Positions 12,761-25,403 of a DNA stretch of 64,000 bases are shown here, piece after piece; position 1 is the first letter of the stretch; every line of letters begins with the position of its first letter. The position numbers were made by a program, and so were the translations under genes. Under the pieces are notes generated by a model. The model saw only the letters and a list, made by a program, of their open reading frames with translations. It was not told where the DNA came from and did no database searches. The stretch spans positions 1,525,368 to 1,589,367 of the forward strand of contig WMCF01000110.1 in the NCBI GenBank assembly GCA_009792885.1. Direction: 5' to 3'. The DNA is from Eremophila alpestris peregrina. Taxonomy: Eukaryota; Chordata; Aves; Passeriformes; Alaudidae.

Positions 12761-13977
12761 GCATCTAACGTGGCTTGAAGGACAAAGGGACAAGATGGTG
12801 TCAGATCCCTCCCAGGAAGGCAGGAGCTTACAGAACAGTTCCAGTGGCTCATTCAGGGTCAGTGCCCTCCTCAGCAGGGGACAGCAGGGTGGGCACAGCA
12901 GGTGAAGCAGTGTTTTCTCTCCCCTGCTGGGCACTGCTGACAAGCCACCAGCAACCCAGACCAGAGAGAGACTACTATATGCAAGCCCACTTACTTTAAA
13001 AGAAGATAGTGTGATTATCTGTTCTGTATTCTCATTATACAGATGCTAAACTATTATAAAAACATTATATTCTGTAGTGTTCTTTAAAAGTTCTAGTCCC
13101 TAAATATCAAAATAATGTAGCAGGCACTAATTTTTCAGACCAATTTCATAGGTATGTGCTCTTATTACAGAATAAACACTAGTACATTTTAAATAATTTA
13201 TTGCATGAAGACAGTTGGAATAGCAATAATTTTAGGAATAACTGATTTTCCCTGCAGTTTATTTTGACATGTTGGCAGAACCACAGAGCACAAGTACTAG
13301 CTAGATAAGGAAGTTTCAGTGTTTGTGTTCAAAAAAGTGATTCAGTCTGTACCCCTGAACAAAGTCCATGGCAGGAGGATTCACCTTCTGCATTCTAAAA
13401 ATACTTGAACCATTTCTGGAATTTATTTTTACAATAATGTTTGTGTACAAAAAGTAGTACTTAATACCTAATCTATGCTATTGCTTTGAGGTAGATACAG
13501 TTCTAGGTTCCTTATCTTTTTTGGCATATTTAGTTCATTTGTTTGTCTGTTTTTATTGAATACTCAGAGCACTAGTGACCTGGTTCCTTCCCCCATTTGT
13601 TTAGAGATGAGGTGAGCCTGTAAAGAACAGCTGAACTATGCATACTACGGTATTATTTAATGCTGTTTAATCTACATTAGCTGGCATGGTCCCAGTGATT
13701 TTATTATACACAACTGAAAAAGCCTGTCTTCAAGTGACATCACCTTAAAGCTTCACTGCTTGTTAAACCCCAAGCAGTAACTAAGTGGCATTGATTATTA
13801 TGGGTTAAAAATTCAATCTTTCCACTAGCACAACAAAATCTAAATGGTTTCTTTTTTCTGTTTCTGTTAAGTAGGGAAACCTTCAGCTACTCTGCAATTA
13901 TGAAATCTTTTGCAAAGAGAAAACAGCAGATAAAGTTTCCTATATAATTAAAAAAAAATTAAACTGATCACTGAGTT

Positions 13978-14285
13978 CACAGAATCACAGAATCAGTTAG
14001 ATTGGAAGAGAATCCTGAGAGCATAAGGTCCAAGCTTTGACCAAACACCACTGTGTCAGCCTAGAGCATGGCACGAAGTGCCACATTCAATCTTTCTCTA
14101 ACATCTCCAGAGATGGTGAGTCAGCCACCTGCCTGGGCAGTCCATTCCAACATCTGAGCACCTTTTCTGTGGAAAAAATCCTCCTACTGTCCCACCTGAA
14201 CCTTGCCTCCTGGAGTCTGAGGAGTTTGAGACTGTGTCCTCTCATCACTATTTGTCTGGGAGAAAATTTCTTTGATATCACAGGG
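13978..14285 (-). mobile_element. CR1 LINE 3' UTR fragment
   Basis: Read on the minus strand, the segment runs from a gatgagaggacacagtctca block through ccacagaaaaggtgctcaga and ctggagatgttagaga. It ends in the octamer repeat seen on the + strand as cacagaatcacagaatca. This is the usual short, 5'-truncated CR1 tail. Confidence 0.9.
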
Positions 14286-14946
14286 TAAAAATAGTAGTAG
14301 AACTAGGTAACTTACATACTACTTCGTATTACTTCATAAAAATTCCATAATACTTCAACTTACTTGTTTGTAATTCTTTGTTAGTAAGTATTCTTTGTTA
14401 GTAATTTTAAGTAAATGCATTTATATTTTAAAAGCTTCTGGCAAAACCTGAATTGCTTCAATTAAATATCCTTTCATCTCACACTAGACTTAATGTTAGA
14501 ATAGCTCTTCTAAACAATAGATGAAGACAGGTCCCATAGTCTTGTAAAGATTGCTCTCTATATATGTAAACCTCTGGGGTTTTTTTTTGAGACTATAGAA
14601 AGCATACACTCTACCAAGAGAGGTACTGCTGAGAGTAGTAATCTTTTACGGTCACCAGCCTTCTGTTAGGAGTTGCATTTTTAGTATACCTGCTTTTTGA
14701 TCTGTGTATGCAGCCATTGATTCTCTAAATACATCTCAGATTACCTCAAATTAGTTTTTGCTTAACTTATTGTATTTTAACTGAAAAAGGTAAGGAAAAG
14801 CCCCTCAAGATGATTTCAGAGCTGTATGGAGGGGCTAATATTTAGGCAGAGGTTTGCTACTGAAGCACCATTACACCAAAAGAAACTCTTTGTCTGGAAT
14901 TACATCTTGATTATTTATTTTTTTTAAGAAGATAAATAAGTAGTTA

Positions 14947-15062
14947 TAGAATCATAGAACGAATTGAGTTAGAAAAAGCTTAAGGTTTATTTTTTTACAA
15001 GCCCACTGCTGTGAGCAGAGACAACCTCCACTAGAGAAAGTTGCATCCCTTTCCTCCATGTG
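14947..15062 (-). mobile_element. CR1 LINE 3' end, diverged
   Basis: The + strand starts atagaatcatagaacg and continues with a ctgtgagcagagacaacctccactaga block. These are the reverse complement of the CR1 3' terminus and the conserved block just upstream. A T-run at 14990-14996 interrupts it. Confidence 0.7.
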
Positions 15063-15329
15063 ACTTCAATACACAGCTTATTCTTCACAACTGACTAGCC
15101 TTGTGGAGGAACCTGAGATTCCTTTTCTGCTATGCTTAAAATACTATCCATGGCTGTGCACTGATTGCATCCTGACCCCAGTTTATGGTGAGTCTGCCCT
15201 GCCCTGTGCTGTGACTCCTGCAGGGGGAAATCTGCAGGTAAGCAGGTGGAGTGTTGCACGTTACTCCAGCCAGCCTCTAGGTTCTGTGGAGTAATTTTTT
15301 ATTTCTCATCTTCAGGTTATTGCTGGACT

Positions 15330-15560
15330 ACAAAAAATTAGGATAGCTGTGACTGGAAGGGACCTACAGTGATCGAGTCCCATGGCCTGATCACTTCAAG
15401 GATGAGTAACAGTGCAAGCATTTTTTTAAGGGTGTTGTCCAAATACCTCTTACAGGCTTGGGGCATTGACCATGGGTCCTAGGGCACTGACCATTCTGAA
15501 CTGTTTACATGAAGGACCAGAGGTCATCAGATGTGTTTCCCTTGCAGTAATTTTACTTAC
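15330..15560 (-). mobile_element. CR1-related 3' fragment
   Basis: The blocks tgactggaagggacctacagtgatcgagtccca and ggtgttgtccaaatacctctt match the reverse complement of a CR1 3' UTR subfamily that also provides the tail of avian tRNA-SINEs. It lacks terminal octamers and is well diverged. Confidence 0.65.
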
Positions 15561-18500
15561 TCAATGTAACATTTTGTTGGACCTGGATAGAGTCCTACAT
15601 TCAGTTTAGAGTTCATAAATGCTCATGTAATCGAATCTGTGTGTACTTGTTGCTAGAATCTTATACCTGAACTTCAAGAAAAACTCTATCCAGAAATATA
15701 AGAAGAGAGAAGCCATGTTATTGAAAGCTTTTCCTGATAAACCCCATGTGTGAATACAGATCCAAACCTGAGGAACCTCTAGGAGTTAATTAATATGTCA
15801 TGGCAGATCTGCTCAGGGTCTTATCTGAGCTTCTAGATAGAAGACAATATGACACAGATCTTACTGTAGAAAATCAAAGTCCGTCAGAGGAGCTTGTTTT
15901 GGACCTGCCAAATCAGCGCATTCAGAGCAGAGCCCTGAGCTCTGTGTACTCTGTGAGTACTTGAACCTGGAAAAGACTGTAGATAAATTTTTGATAGTTT
16001 TACATAGAAGTTTTTTTTCCAAAGAAGCTTCTCTTTGCACCGTGACATTAAAACTGTTGTGTTATTGTGAATCTTGCAGCAGGACGGAATGTCTAGTCCT
16101 TGTTATGTAGTGAGTAACAGAAGCAACATGTACCTTTGTTGCAGATCTAAAAGAAGGTGATAACAAAAACTCTTTATAGGGTACTATTCCAGATAAATTT
16201 TTCTGGCACTGGATGTAAAACTAAATGGGTTAGGACCTTCTAAGATTTTAGACTGTATTAGTCCTTATTTTTCCTCACCATATCTTTGTAAGATACAGTA
16301 CGATTGAGGCAGAAGACAAACTGTGTTCGACGACCTCATGCAGTTGGGTGCTTGTGTCAGGCTTGTTTTGAGGAGGGTGTGAGCTACCCCAGTCTTTCCC
16401 CAACAGCTTAACTTCAACTGCATAGGCAGCTGTGTGCTGCTGTGCTCTGCATTATGTGCCTCACACCTTCCTACCTCTATCCTGCACCCCCATATTGCTA
16501 CCTCCTTGCTCAGAGAAGGAAAAAATGCCCCTCAGCCTAAAAATGAGAAGCAAAGAGGGCAGAGATTGAACCCAGCATGAAACCAACTACCTTGCTGCCC
16601 AGCTGGGGGAAAAGAATGAGTAACATATAGTTACTGTTTTCTAATCACTACTGAAAATGGTTGCCAGTTCTGCTGCTGCTTAATAAAGTATAAACATCTT
16701 TACAAAAACATGTCTGTTACTGTTGTAAATGTAATTTCAGCATTTCAAGGTATTTTATTTCAGTTTGGCTTTTCTTACAATGTCAGTTTACAATTGATAA
16801 AGAATAAACACTCTAAGCAAATAATTTGTAAACATAAAATATCTCTAAAATACAAAAAACCCCAGAAATTTTTATATTATAGAGTATCACTGCTTATAGA
16901 GTAGTGCTGCTCTTCATAAGGTACTTATTTTTTAATATGTATGGTCACTGGCTTAACTGAGGACACAGATAAAGCCTAACCAGCATATATGGGTTTTTTG
17001 GGCTGTCAATTACAAAGTACTCCTCTCAAATAAACCACTTAATGACCAGTGAAGTAATTTAGCACTCACATAAATTCACAAAGGAACTGCTTGTTTTAAC
17101 AATATTACTACAGGATAAATATGAAATAAAAAGCCAGTTACTGAACTTTTCACCCAGTTAGATACCATATTTTGATTTTTCTAACATATAATGGTTTCCT
17201 CTGTGCTCTGATACATGCTGTATGTTGTATTGTTACTTTTTCCAGAAAAAGAGACTTAGAATATTTGCTGGTGGCCATGAATCTCTCCAGTTTTTTGTAC
17301 ATCCTTGGTTGGTATTTTTGTCCTGGCATTTAATATCAGAACACAAAACACCCGAACACTTGGCTCACATCTGTGCTGTCCCATCCTACGGAGCAGCAAC
17401 AAAAAGTATGATTCATATGCACTATTATTAAGTGGTGTCCCTGTGTTCAAGGGGGGAACCCCTTTTTTACCCATATAAAGTAAATTCAAAGCATAGGAGA
17501 GCAGTTCAGTGAGGACATGAGAGTTTAAATGTGTTTATTTTTGTATGTTATTGTTCATTGCAATTAAGTCCAACGACAGGAACAGCACTTTGAATTATGG
17601 TCTTGATACTGTTCCTCTGTTGAGATTGGGTTGGTATAATCAGAGATAGCATGTGGTTGGGCTTTTTGTTTTCTCTTCTGCTTTAATATAGATGCATCTC
17701 TGTAAGACAGACAATCTCCATGTAGACAATTTAATAAAGTTGATAAAAACCAAAAAAATTTTTAATGTGAAAAGAAGTTGGATGACCACTGTTAGGATCC
17801 ATTTCAGTAAGACCTATAAAAATGTATTTCTGTCTAGAAGAAGAAAAGGTCTAAAGCTTTGTGGGTTCATACTGTGAAACAGCATTTTACATAACTTGCA
17901 AAAATGTGGCATAAATATACTGACACGTTCCTCCCAGACACACTCCAAAGGGCTTTAAAAGAATTGACCAGTTGCTCTGTGGGTTTCTCTCAGCTGCAGA
18001 AGACAGAGTGCTTCCCTCTGAAATGGGAAAATAAAACTGTTGTGAGCAGGTTTGTCAGACCTTAACCCTGTGCCCTCTTCCAGGGCTAAATACTTGTTTT
18101 TCAGCTGCTTGGTGCTTTTATATTTGCTGGGGTTAGCTTTTCCACGGCTCCTCCTGTAAAGCATTGCAAGATGTTCTCTTTCTTTTTTCTTGACCCATCA
18201 CAGCATGTTGCCTTTTTGTCACTTCTTGCAATTGGAGATTATTGCTCTCAGATTTATTCTCCCCTTGTGAAAGCATTTTTCAATTCTTAAAACTATAAAT
18301 TATGTTTTACTGCTTAATTATTTTATTTTTACCTTTTATTTTACTTACTGCCTCAGGATTTGAACACTTCCAATATCAGTGCTGAAACTTTCTGTTTTAC
18401 AACTTGTTTACTTCTTGTTTAACAACTTGTATGGCTAATATTGCATCAGATAGACTTAGTTCTTTGTAAAATATTTTTTTTTAAGTATTTACTGCATTGT

Positions 18501-18799
18501 CAGGCTGAAAAGCTGGGACACACCACTTGTTTGAGTTGACTGGAACATGGTTAATCAGTTACCTATGGTTTTCAACAGACAAACCTTCTGGTCCTTCTCA
18601 CTGGGTGTTGCTCATTCTCTGAATGAAAGTACATTATGTGATATGGTTTGCCACAAAATGCAAGGAAAAAAAGTTTTGTTTAAATTTTTTTCTTTATTTT
18701 TCTTTTCTTTTTTTTAAGGAATATTCTTTCTTTCATCACGGTGCTTCAAATTCATCAGCTTCATTGTACCTCTTTGAACAATTCTGAAGGGTTGTCACA

Positions 18800-19460
18800 T
18801 AAACCACTTAAAATCAGTACTTTCCAAACAAGTTCAAATAGTTTTCAGTCAACCTCACTGTCTGCATTTCCAGCCCATAATTTAACAGCTCATCTATGAA
18901 TATCTTACCAGAGAAAGAGTCAAAGGCTTTACTGAAGTCCAGGTAGACAATATATACTGCTCTCTCTTTATACACCAGGCCAGTGACTTCATCACAGTTT
19001 ATCAAATTGGTGAAGACTTTCCCTCACTGAAACCATGCTGGCTACTCCTGATGATGTCTCCTCCCTAATGTGCTTGGCTACTCCTGATGATGTCTCCTCC
19101 CTAATGTGCTTGCAAATAATTTGCAGGATTAGCTGTTTCGTCACATTCCCAAGGGTGGAGGTGAGGCTGACCAACCTGTAGTTGCCCAGATCCTTCTCCT
19201 TGCACTTCTTGACCTTTGCTTTCCTCCAGTCTTTGGGCCCTTCCTAGTCACCTGATTGTTGAAAGGCTATCACAAGTGGTCTTGCAATGACAACAGCCAG
19301 CTCACTCAACACTCATATGTGCATCCCATCAGGTGCCATTGTCCCGTGTGCTAAATTATTCCCAGTCCTTACCCTCATCCACCAAGGGTACATCTTCCTT
19401 GCTCCAACCTTATCCCCTAGTTTCTGGGACACGGCATCCCTGAAGGCTGGTCTTAACTAG
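18800..19460 (-). mobile_element. CR1 LINE, reverse-transcriptase region
   Basis: On the minus strand the sequence encodes the CR1 RT core in order: a VSLTSTLGNVTKQLI segment, a region matching the link before the palm, then YIVYLDFSKAFDS, the conserved A motif. The frame is interrupted and the catalytic ADD region further downstream is not present. An in-frame 36-bp duplication is nested inside (19041-19112). Upstream blocks toward 19460 are more diverged. Confidence 0.85.
19041..19112. repeat. 36-bp tandem duplication inside a CR1 copy
   Basis: Two identical 36-bp units (19041-19076, 19077-19112) begin gctactcctgatgatgtctc. On the CR1 coding strand they duplicate 12 codons (KHIREETSSGVA twice) without shifting frame. 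The host element is dead, so this is most likely neutral slippage after insertion. Confidence 0.95.
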
Positions 19461-20604
19461 AAAAATCTGGGGCAAACAACACATTTAGTATTTCCATATT
19501 TGTTGCAATGTAAAGATAAGATTTGTTTCCTTTTATCATGTGCTGTATCCTTATTATGAAGTCTAACATATGGTAGCATTTCAGCACTAGCCACGACAAA
19601 CTGGAATTACTAATGCTCTGTATTGCACTTATTTATTTTTCATACATAATTCCTATTTCAGTTTTCAGACAACTTCTCTGTTGATTTTTTTTACCTGATT
19701 GGTATGGAATTTCTTTAGTCTTCTGGTCTTTCCTTTTTCTCTTTTGTGCAATATTAAAAAGGCAATTTAGACTCAATTTTTTCTTTGTAAATTTCTGTAT
19801 GAGGCCAGGTTAACATCCGCTATTTCTGAACTTAGAGTTTAATAAATTCTTTAACAATTAGAAAGCTCATTTATTTGCTCAAATCATCTATAGTTGGCAT
19901 CAGTGAATAAACTTTGTACATTTGGTTTGGTTGACAATAGTGTTGTCTTCTTGTGTAGAATTTTTGTTAAGGCTGTTTGTTTTTTTTTGGTTCCTTGGTT
20001 GGTTGGTTAGTGAGTGGGATTTTTTTAATATAAATGAAGAGAGAATAATGTAAAATTTCTGATAAAAATTTGAAGCGAGACAGGAAAAGTAAATATATTA
20101 GATGTGACTCCAAACAGAAAAAGAGTTCAGCCTTCACACTGTCAGAAAAGATAGTGGTATTAAAGGTCACCACTGAGATAAAATCAAGATGTTGTAGAGT
20201 TAGTAGCATGGAGTGAATGTTATGCTGTCAGGAGAAATGAACATTCAAAGGATAAGTGCGTTCATAGGTTGAAACAGAAAACTCCCAATCCTAGTTTTGA
20301 CAAGACTTGTAAGAATACCTTGCAGGTCTCACACCAAGTGCTTTTAAAAACTCCTTCACTTCCAAGTGCCAGTGATTGGAAAATGATATATTAAGAGTAA
20401 CATATGGTAAAAAAACCCCTAATATTGGCAACTGGAGGCTCATTAATACAATATCAGAAGCATCTAAGAGTTTAAAAAAAATTCTGTCAAAAGTCATTAG
20501 TGGTAAATGAAGGAGAGAATAGGACTCATATGTGCTTATACTTAGATCATACCATTTTCTTTGATGAGATAAATACAGTGAAGTACATAATGTGTCCCAT
20601 AATT

Positions 20605-20735
20605 AGTAAAATAGTAATGGAGGAAGATTAGTCCAGGAACTAATCTAGTCAGGGATTTTGAAACTAAATGATATTTCTAGATGGTCTCTTCCAAACCATT
20701 CTGTAAATCTATGACTGTGATCCTATATACCATTT
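20605..20735 (+). mobile_element. CR1 LINE 3' end, diverged
   Basis: The ctagatggtctcttccaaac block followed by ttctgtaaatctatgactgtgat matches the CR1 3' terminus in + orientation. The upstream part is unrecognisable. Confidence 0.7.
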
Positions 20736-23700
20736 TACATGGTATATAGGGAGGTAAGAAAACTGCTGGATCAGAATTTTGTGAAACATCTGCAGCTTTT
20801 CACCATCTAACCCGAAGTGTTTTCACGAAGGATAGAATCAATGTGTCACCAGTATAGAGAAGGATAATAAGCTGCAAAGCTGCATAAGCTGCAAAGACTT
20901 TTTGCACAAGGGCAAGTTTTCACATGTGTGAGCATACATTTCAGTATGTATGGTTACTGTGAGAAACAAGGTAAATTGATCTAGACAGATGCTGTGTTCA
21001 TGGAGTTAAACTGCTTTTGCTGTCCAGTTCAGCTTAGGCATCTCTACAGCATACTGTGTTATGTAGTGGCTCAATTAACACTGAAAAATGGAGCCTGAGG
21101 GAGAGTACTACTGCTTTCTGTAAAGTCATCATAGACCAAACCCCAAGGATGAGGAAATTCTTTGTGACCTGAGAGACTTACAAGAGAAATAAAAAAAGAG
21201 ATAAACCGAGCATGAGAAACTGCAGGCTGGAAACTAGGAGCAAATCTCAGCTAGTAGAGGATGTTCAGATACAGCCTACCAAATGGAAACAGCAGTACAA
21301 AAATGCTCTTCGTACAGGAAAATATAATTTTGTAAATCATCTCATGTTATTCATTTATGGTTTGGTGTTGATGACTTAGATAGAATATCCTGGTAATAAT
21401 TTCCTTGAAGTAATTGCGAGATAATTGTCTTAAAGTTTTAAAAGATTTGCAGTGTCCTCTGACTAACCCTGTCAAAGAACTCCTTGCTGCTATACAGAAG
21501 TGCATTTTATTTATCGTATTTTATGTTTTAATTTTTTTCCTTTTTTTCCTTTTTTTTTTTTTTTCCCACTTTGTCAAGGGGAACCTTTTGAATGATGTGC
21601 TATCACCATAATTTTCAGTGTGGTATGGGACCATAACAGTCAAATTAATAAAATATCAGCCTGCTACTTAAACGATTTAAGGGATTATCAGTTTTATCAA
21701 TTGAAGCATTTTGGGTCAAGGTTGATCACCTTGACAGGTTTGAGGGAGAAGCATTATGTTTTCATCTCAGCATAGAACAAAATGTCAGTATACAAAGCTT
21801 GAAAAGGGCTATTTAAACCATAAGTTCTCTGTAAAATGAGCTCTGGACAATTGGTATTATAATGAGCATATATTTAAAAGATCTAAGAGGGAACAATGTG
21901 TTCCAATAGATGGCACATATTTTTGTTATTAAAGTAATAGGTTCCTTGTTACAAAAGGTTGCACCCTACAGTTAATAACCGAGTGAGGCACAGAAGACAT
22001 GAGGCAATTAGTCTAAGGAACACTTTATTTGGAAGGCACATTTGCTGGTTTGCAGGGTTATTTGTGTAATAAACCAACTCTCATTTGTGTCTTTTGGCGA
22101 AAATGCAAGATAAAAAGTCTGTGAAATTTTTATATTTTACTTTTTTTTTTATTTTATTTTTTCTTTTTTTTTTCTTTCTAAAATACTCTAGGGCCACTAA
22201 TTGCAGTGAATTTTTACCTGAGCGATTACTCTAGCCATCTTGCAGTCTTATTCCTTTAAGAAAAGTCAGTTCCTATCAAAGATATGCATTTTTAGCACAT
22301 ATTTGGACTCTGCATTGTTTTCATTGGAAAACTGTTGATATAGTGATATACTCCTCTTTTGTAATATGCAAAACTTTATTTATAGTTTCTTAGTTATAAA
22401 TGCAAAATGTTTTCAAGCCAACATTCAGTCAAAAGGGGTTAAAATCATATTTCCAGGACTCCATCAGTCTGTTTTTGTGTTTGCATCTCTTATTTGTCTC
22501 TGTCTCTAGCCTAGCAGTCTGTTCTTGACAAATATACAAGGCTTCAGAGAACAAAAGATGGTAAAGCCTTTCCACCCAGATGCTTGTTGTCAGTAGAAGC
22601 ATTTGCTCAAGTTTTAGATGAATTACTGCTGGTAGTGCTTGAGAGAGCTGCTGCTATGGGGCTGTTTCCACACACACTTCTTGTTTATCCCTCATGGATG
22701 GCAACTACTGCAGACATATTTCAGTTGTGTTTAACCCACTACAGATGATGGGATTTCTTTCATCTGTGTCAGAATTTGGCAAAGACCAGCCTTTATTAAG
22801 CTGTGTGTTAACCTCTTAATAATTAAATAGTTATGTAGCCATGATTAGATGCCAGTTCCCAGCAGAAGCTGATAAATATCACATAAAATACTTAAAGTGC
22901 ATTTTTTTCCCCTCTAGATATTGGAATGCATTTCCTAATTATTTCTAGTCCACTTGTTACCCAGTTGCTCATTGTTATTCTTCCATTTCATGGTGAGGTA
23001 ACATTATCCTGTCTTTATAAGGATACTTTTATGATAAAGAGATGGTGTAAGGGTTACCCAGTAAAATATCATGAGTATTTTGTTGCAAATACAGTGTCCA
23101 CATTTATCCCAAAAGTTTTTAATTTACTTTAACCTTCTTACCTATCCCGTCTCCTCATTTTATGCACATCAATTTCTGTTACTAACAAGTCAATGGGCTG
23201 TTGGTCGAAAAAGTAATAATTTTTGTCAGGGGAATAAAAAATGACCAGCACAGTGGATGAATAGAACCTTTCTTTATGTAAACACTTTAATTCTTTTATG
23301 AGTTTTGCTTGTAGAGCCATTTCTTCTGTAAAGAAATTTACAGAAGGTAAAGTTTCTGAGTTGTGTTTTAACTTAAAATGCTATGTTGAAATTGCCTAGC
23401 TACCGTCATTGCAGTCAGAGTTGGAATACCTTTGTTCCTTAGACAATGCATTGGCTACTTATCCAGGCATATACTTGTCAAATGCCTTTGATATTTGGCA
23501 TATTTGTGGAAAAAAAGCCCAAATTGTGACTGCCTTGTGAATGTGAAATCCTGGTGTGGTATTAGACAAAGGAATAGTTGCTTCCTCCCTTTTTTCCAAT
23601 ATTGATATCTTAGAGGCTGAGGTATTATATTCCTACATGTCTGAATACAGTAAATACCTCTTGAGTTTGTTTGTATACTTGATAAAATATCTGGATTTAC

Positions 23701-24370
23701 TCAAATCAGAACATAACATCTCTTATAGATTTATTCCGGAAAATCTCCATCCCCAATTACAAAGCCTGTGTCTGATGTGGCATGGGAACAATTTTAAACA
23801 ATAAATATTAGGTCTCTCTGTAGTCTCATCATATAAGGGTGCAATGTGTTAAATGAGAGGCCACTGCCTGGACATTCTCATACCACTCAAGGACTTACAC
23901 ATGCACCAGCTGAGACTGTCACTACTGGGACCAGGGTCCCTTTACAGAGGGCAGCTCCAGATGGCCTATGGGTGCCTCTCCTGACTCCTTGCCCACACAT
24001 ACCCTCCCTCTCAGGTGTGCTTCCTCATTCTTCAGGCTTGACCCTTGGTTTCCCATAGCTGAGTCTCAGGTGTCAGATTTATAAAAATAAGTAATTTAAG
24101 AGTGGCACAGCTAGCTGGCAGAGCATGAGAAATTAAGAAGTCTTAGACTTAGGATAAAAATTACCTAGCAACAACAAGAACATTGGTGCAATATCAGTAT
24201 TCTTTTCCATTCCAGCCAAAAATATATCTAGGTGTAAGACCACAGCTTGTCAACTAAGACTTCAGCAAATCCAACTGCTCATGCTAAGCAAGTAAAGCAA
24301 AGCAAGCAACGTACCTAAATCAGGGTAATACAACTCAATTTAAGTCATTCTACTTAAAAGTTTCATTATT

Positions 24371-24495
24371 ACAGAATATTCTAGTTGGAAGGGACTCACA
24401 GGGATCATTGAGTCCAACTCTTATGTGAATACAGAGGTTGAACCCACAACCTTGACATTATTAGCACCATGTTCAAACCAGCTGAGCTAATCTCA
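24371..24495 (-). mobile_element. TguSINE1-like SINE (tRNA-Ile head, CR1-derived tail)
   Basis: Reading the minus strand from 24495, the first about 70 bp match tRNA-Ile. They include the TTAGCTCAGCTGG box A region, a GGTGCTAATAATGTCAAGG anticodon region and GGTTGTGGGTTCAACC, the box B region. The rest, read on the + strand as ctagttggaagggactcaca and atcattgagtccaactc, is the reverse complement of a CR1 3' tail. This head and tail combination is the published architecture of TguSINE1 in songbirds. Several box mutations argue that it is no longer transcribed. It is not a functional tRNA gene. Confidence 0.85.
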
Positions 24496-24752
24496 GATCA
24501 TACTAAACAACATCTCTCAACAAAGAAATATGAAATGGTCTGCAAAAAGTTTAAAGCTGGTTTAGGGGTTGACAGTGCTTAAGAATAACTTCTTTGGGGT
24601 GAATATTAAATGTCCAAGATATCTTTCCTGAGTCTCTGAAATAGTGATTAAGTGTATGTTTTATTTCAAAACTAATTTATTCCCCTTATTATTAATATCA
24701 AATTAATGTTGCTTAATTCCAATATGCATGTATTCATTTTTTCCCCCTGCAG

Positions 24753-24869
24753 GTTTCATTTCTGGCCTCTGCTTACATGAGCCAGCATATCTCAGAAGAA
24801 AGCTGCTTTGCCCTCGCATCTGTTACCCATTACCTTTACCTCTGTCAGTTCAGCTGGATGCTTATTCAG
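24753..24869 (+). CDS. ADGRV1: ADGRV1 coding exon: end of TM2, ECL1 and TM3
   Basis: ADGRV1 is the giant adhesion GPCR that forms hair-cell ankle links and sits in the Usher type 2 complex with usherin and whirlin. This 117-bp exon encodes 39 residues in phase 0 at both ends. Residues 1-9 (VSFLASAYM) are the end of TM2 and residues 10-17 are the first extracellular loop. Residue Cys18 sits where class B-like receptors keep the TM3 cysteine that pairs with ECL2. Residues 18-39 (ending HYLYLCQFSWMLIQ) form TM3. The acceptor follows a ttttttccccctgcag tract. The donor is CAG/GTTGGT, weaker than consensus at +3. I know the family sequence well enough to assign the gene, because the next two exons continue it exactly. 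No stop or frameshift is present. Confidence 0.95.
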
Positions 24870-25403
24870 GTTGGTATCTTAGTCCTTTTTATCACTTCCC
24901 CAAAACACCTGTAAAAGTAACTGATTGTATTTCTATTATATTTTACTGCATATATATACATGTCTGTATACCTATGTATAGAGATACAGAGCACTGAAAT
25001 TTTCCTAGAATTCTAGTGCTGCTAGAAGGCCAAAACTTTAGATGGCTTTTATTAAACCTAGAGTGACACAACTCCAAAGGTAAATATACAAACAATATAC
25101 AGACGTTTCCACTCATTTCTATTACAACTATGTAAGAATGTCCTCATCTCACTTCTTCCTCAGAACAAGGAAGAATTGTCTCAGAACGAGGAAGAATTAT
25201 TTTTCTTACTATTACAATGGTTTCTGAACATCTGTTGTTTGGTCTTTTGAAGCATTCTCTTACAGGTGAAGTGTAAATGTAAACTACACTGTAATTTGTT
25301 GAGTCAGTGGCAGTTTAGTCATTAAACTTGTACAACATGACAAACATACAAGTTTGCATTAAAATAAAGAATATATGTATTCATAATTATTGCCAGAATT
25401 TTT

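Larger units (their letters stand above)
1..24752 (+). other. ADGRV1: ADGRV1 intron, 5' part (upstream of the first visible exon)
   Basis: I recognise no coding exon of the host gene here, so the intron ending at the 24751-24752 AG acceptor appears longer than 24.7 kb, unless a short exon escaped notice. The stretch is AT-rich and holds CR1 fragments, one MIR-like remnant, a TguSINE1-like SINE, simple repeats and a possible minus-strand exon, all listed separately. Stretches where I see nothing classifiable are roughly 1-1330, 1375-2180, 2330-5270, 5640-6780, 8100-10220, 10320-11850, 12990-13970, 15560-18790, 19470-20600 and 20740-24370. Within them are short T-runs (for example 5277-5310, 9304-9320, 21540-21564, 22140-22175) and small GC-richer islands at about 9660-10200 and 23850-24060. 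Confidence 0.75.

Noticed and set aside
12497..12943. 148-codon minus-strand frame
   Set aside because: It is antisense to the CR1 fragment and its GC-rich tail, and shows no protein motif.
24425..24495. A tRNA-Ile gene on the minus strand
   Set aside because: The acceptor stem does not pair, boxes A and B carry substitutions, and the segment is fused to a CR1 tail, so it is a SINE.
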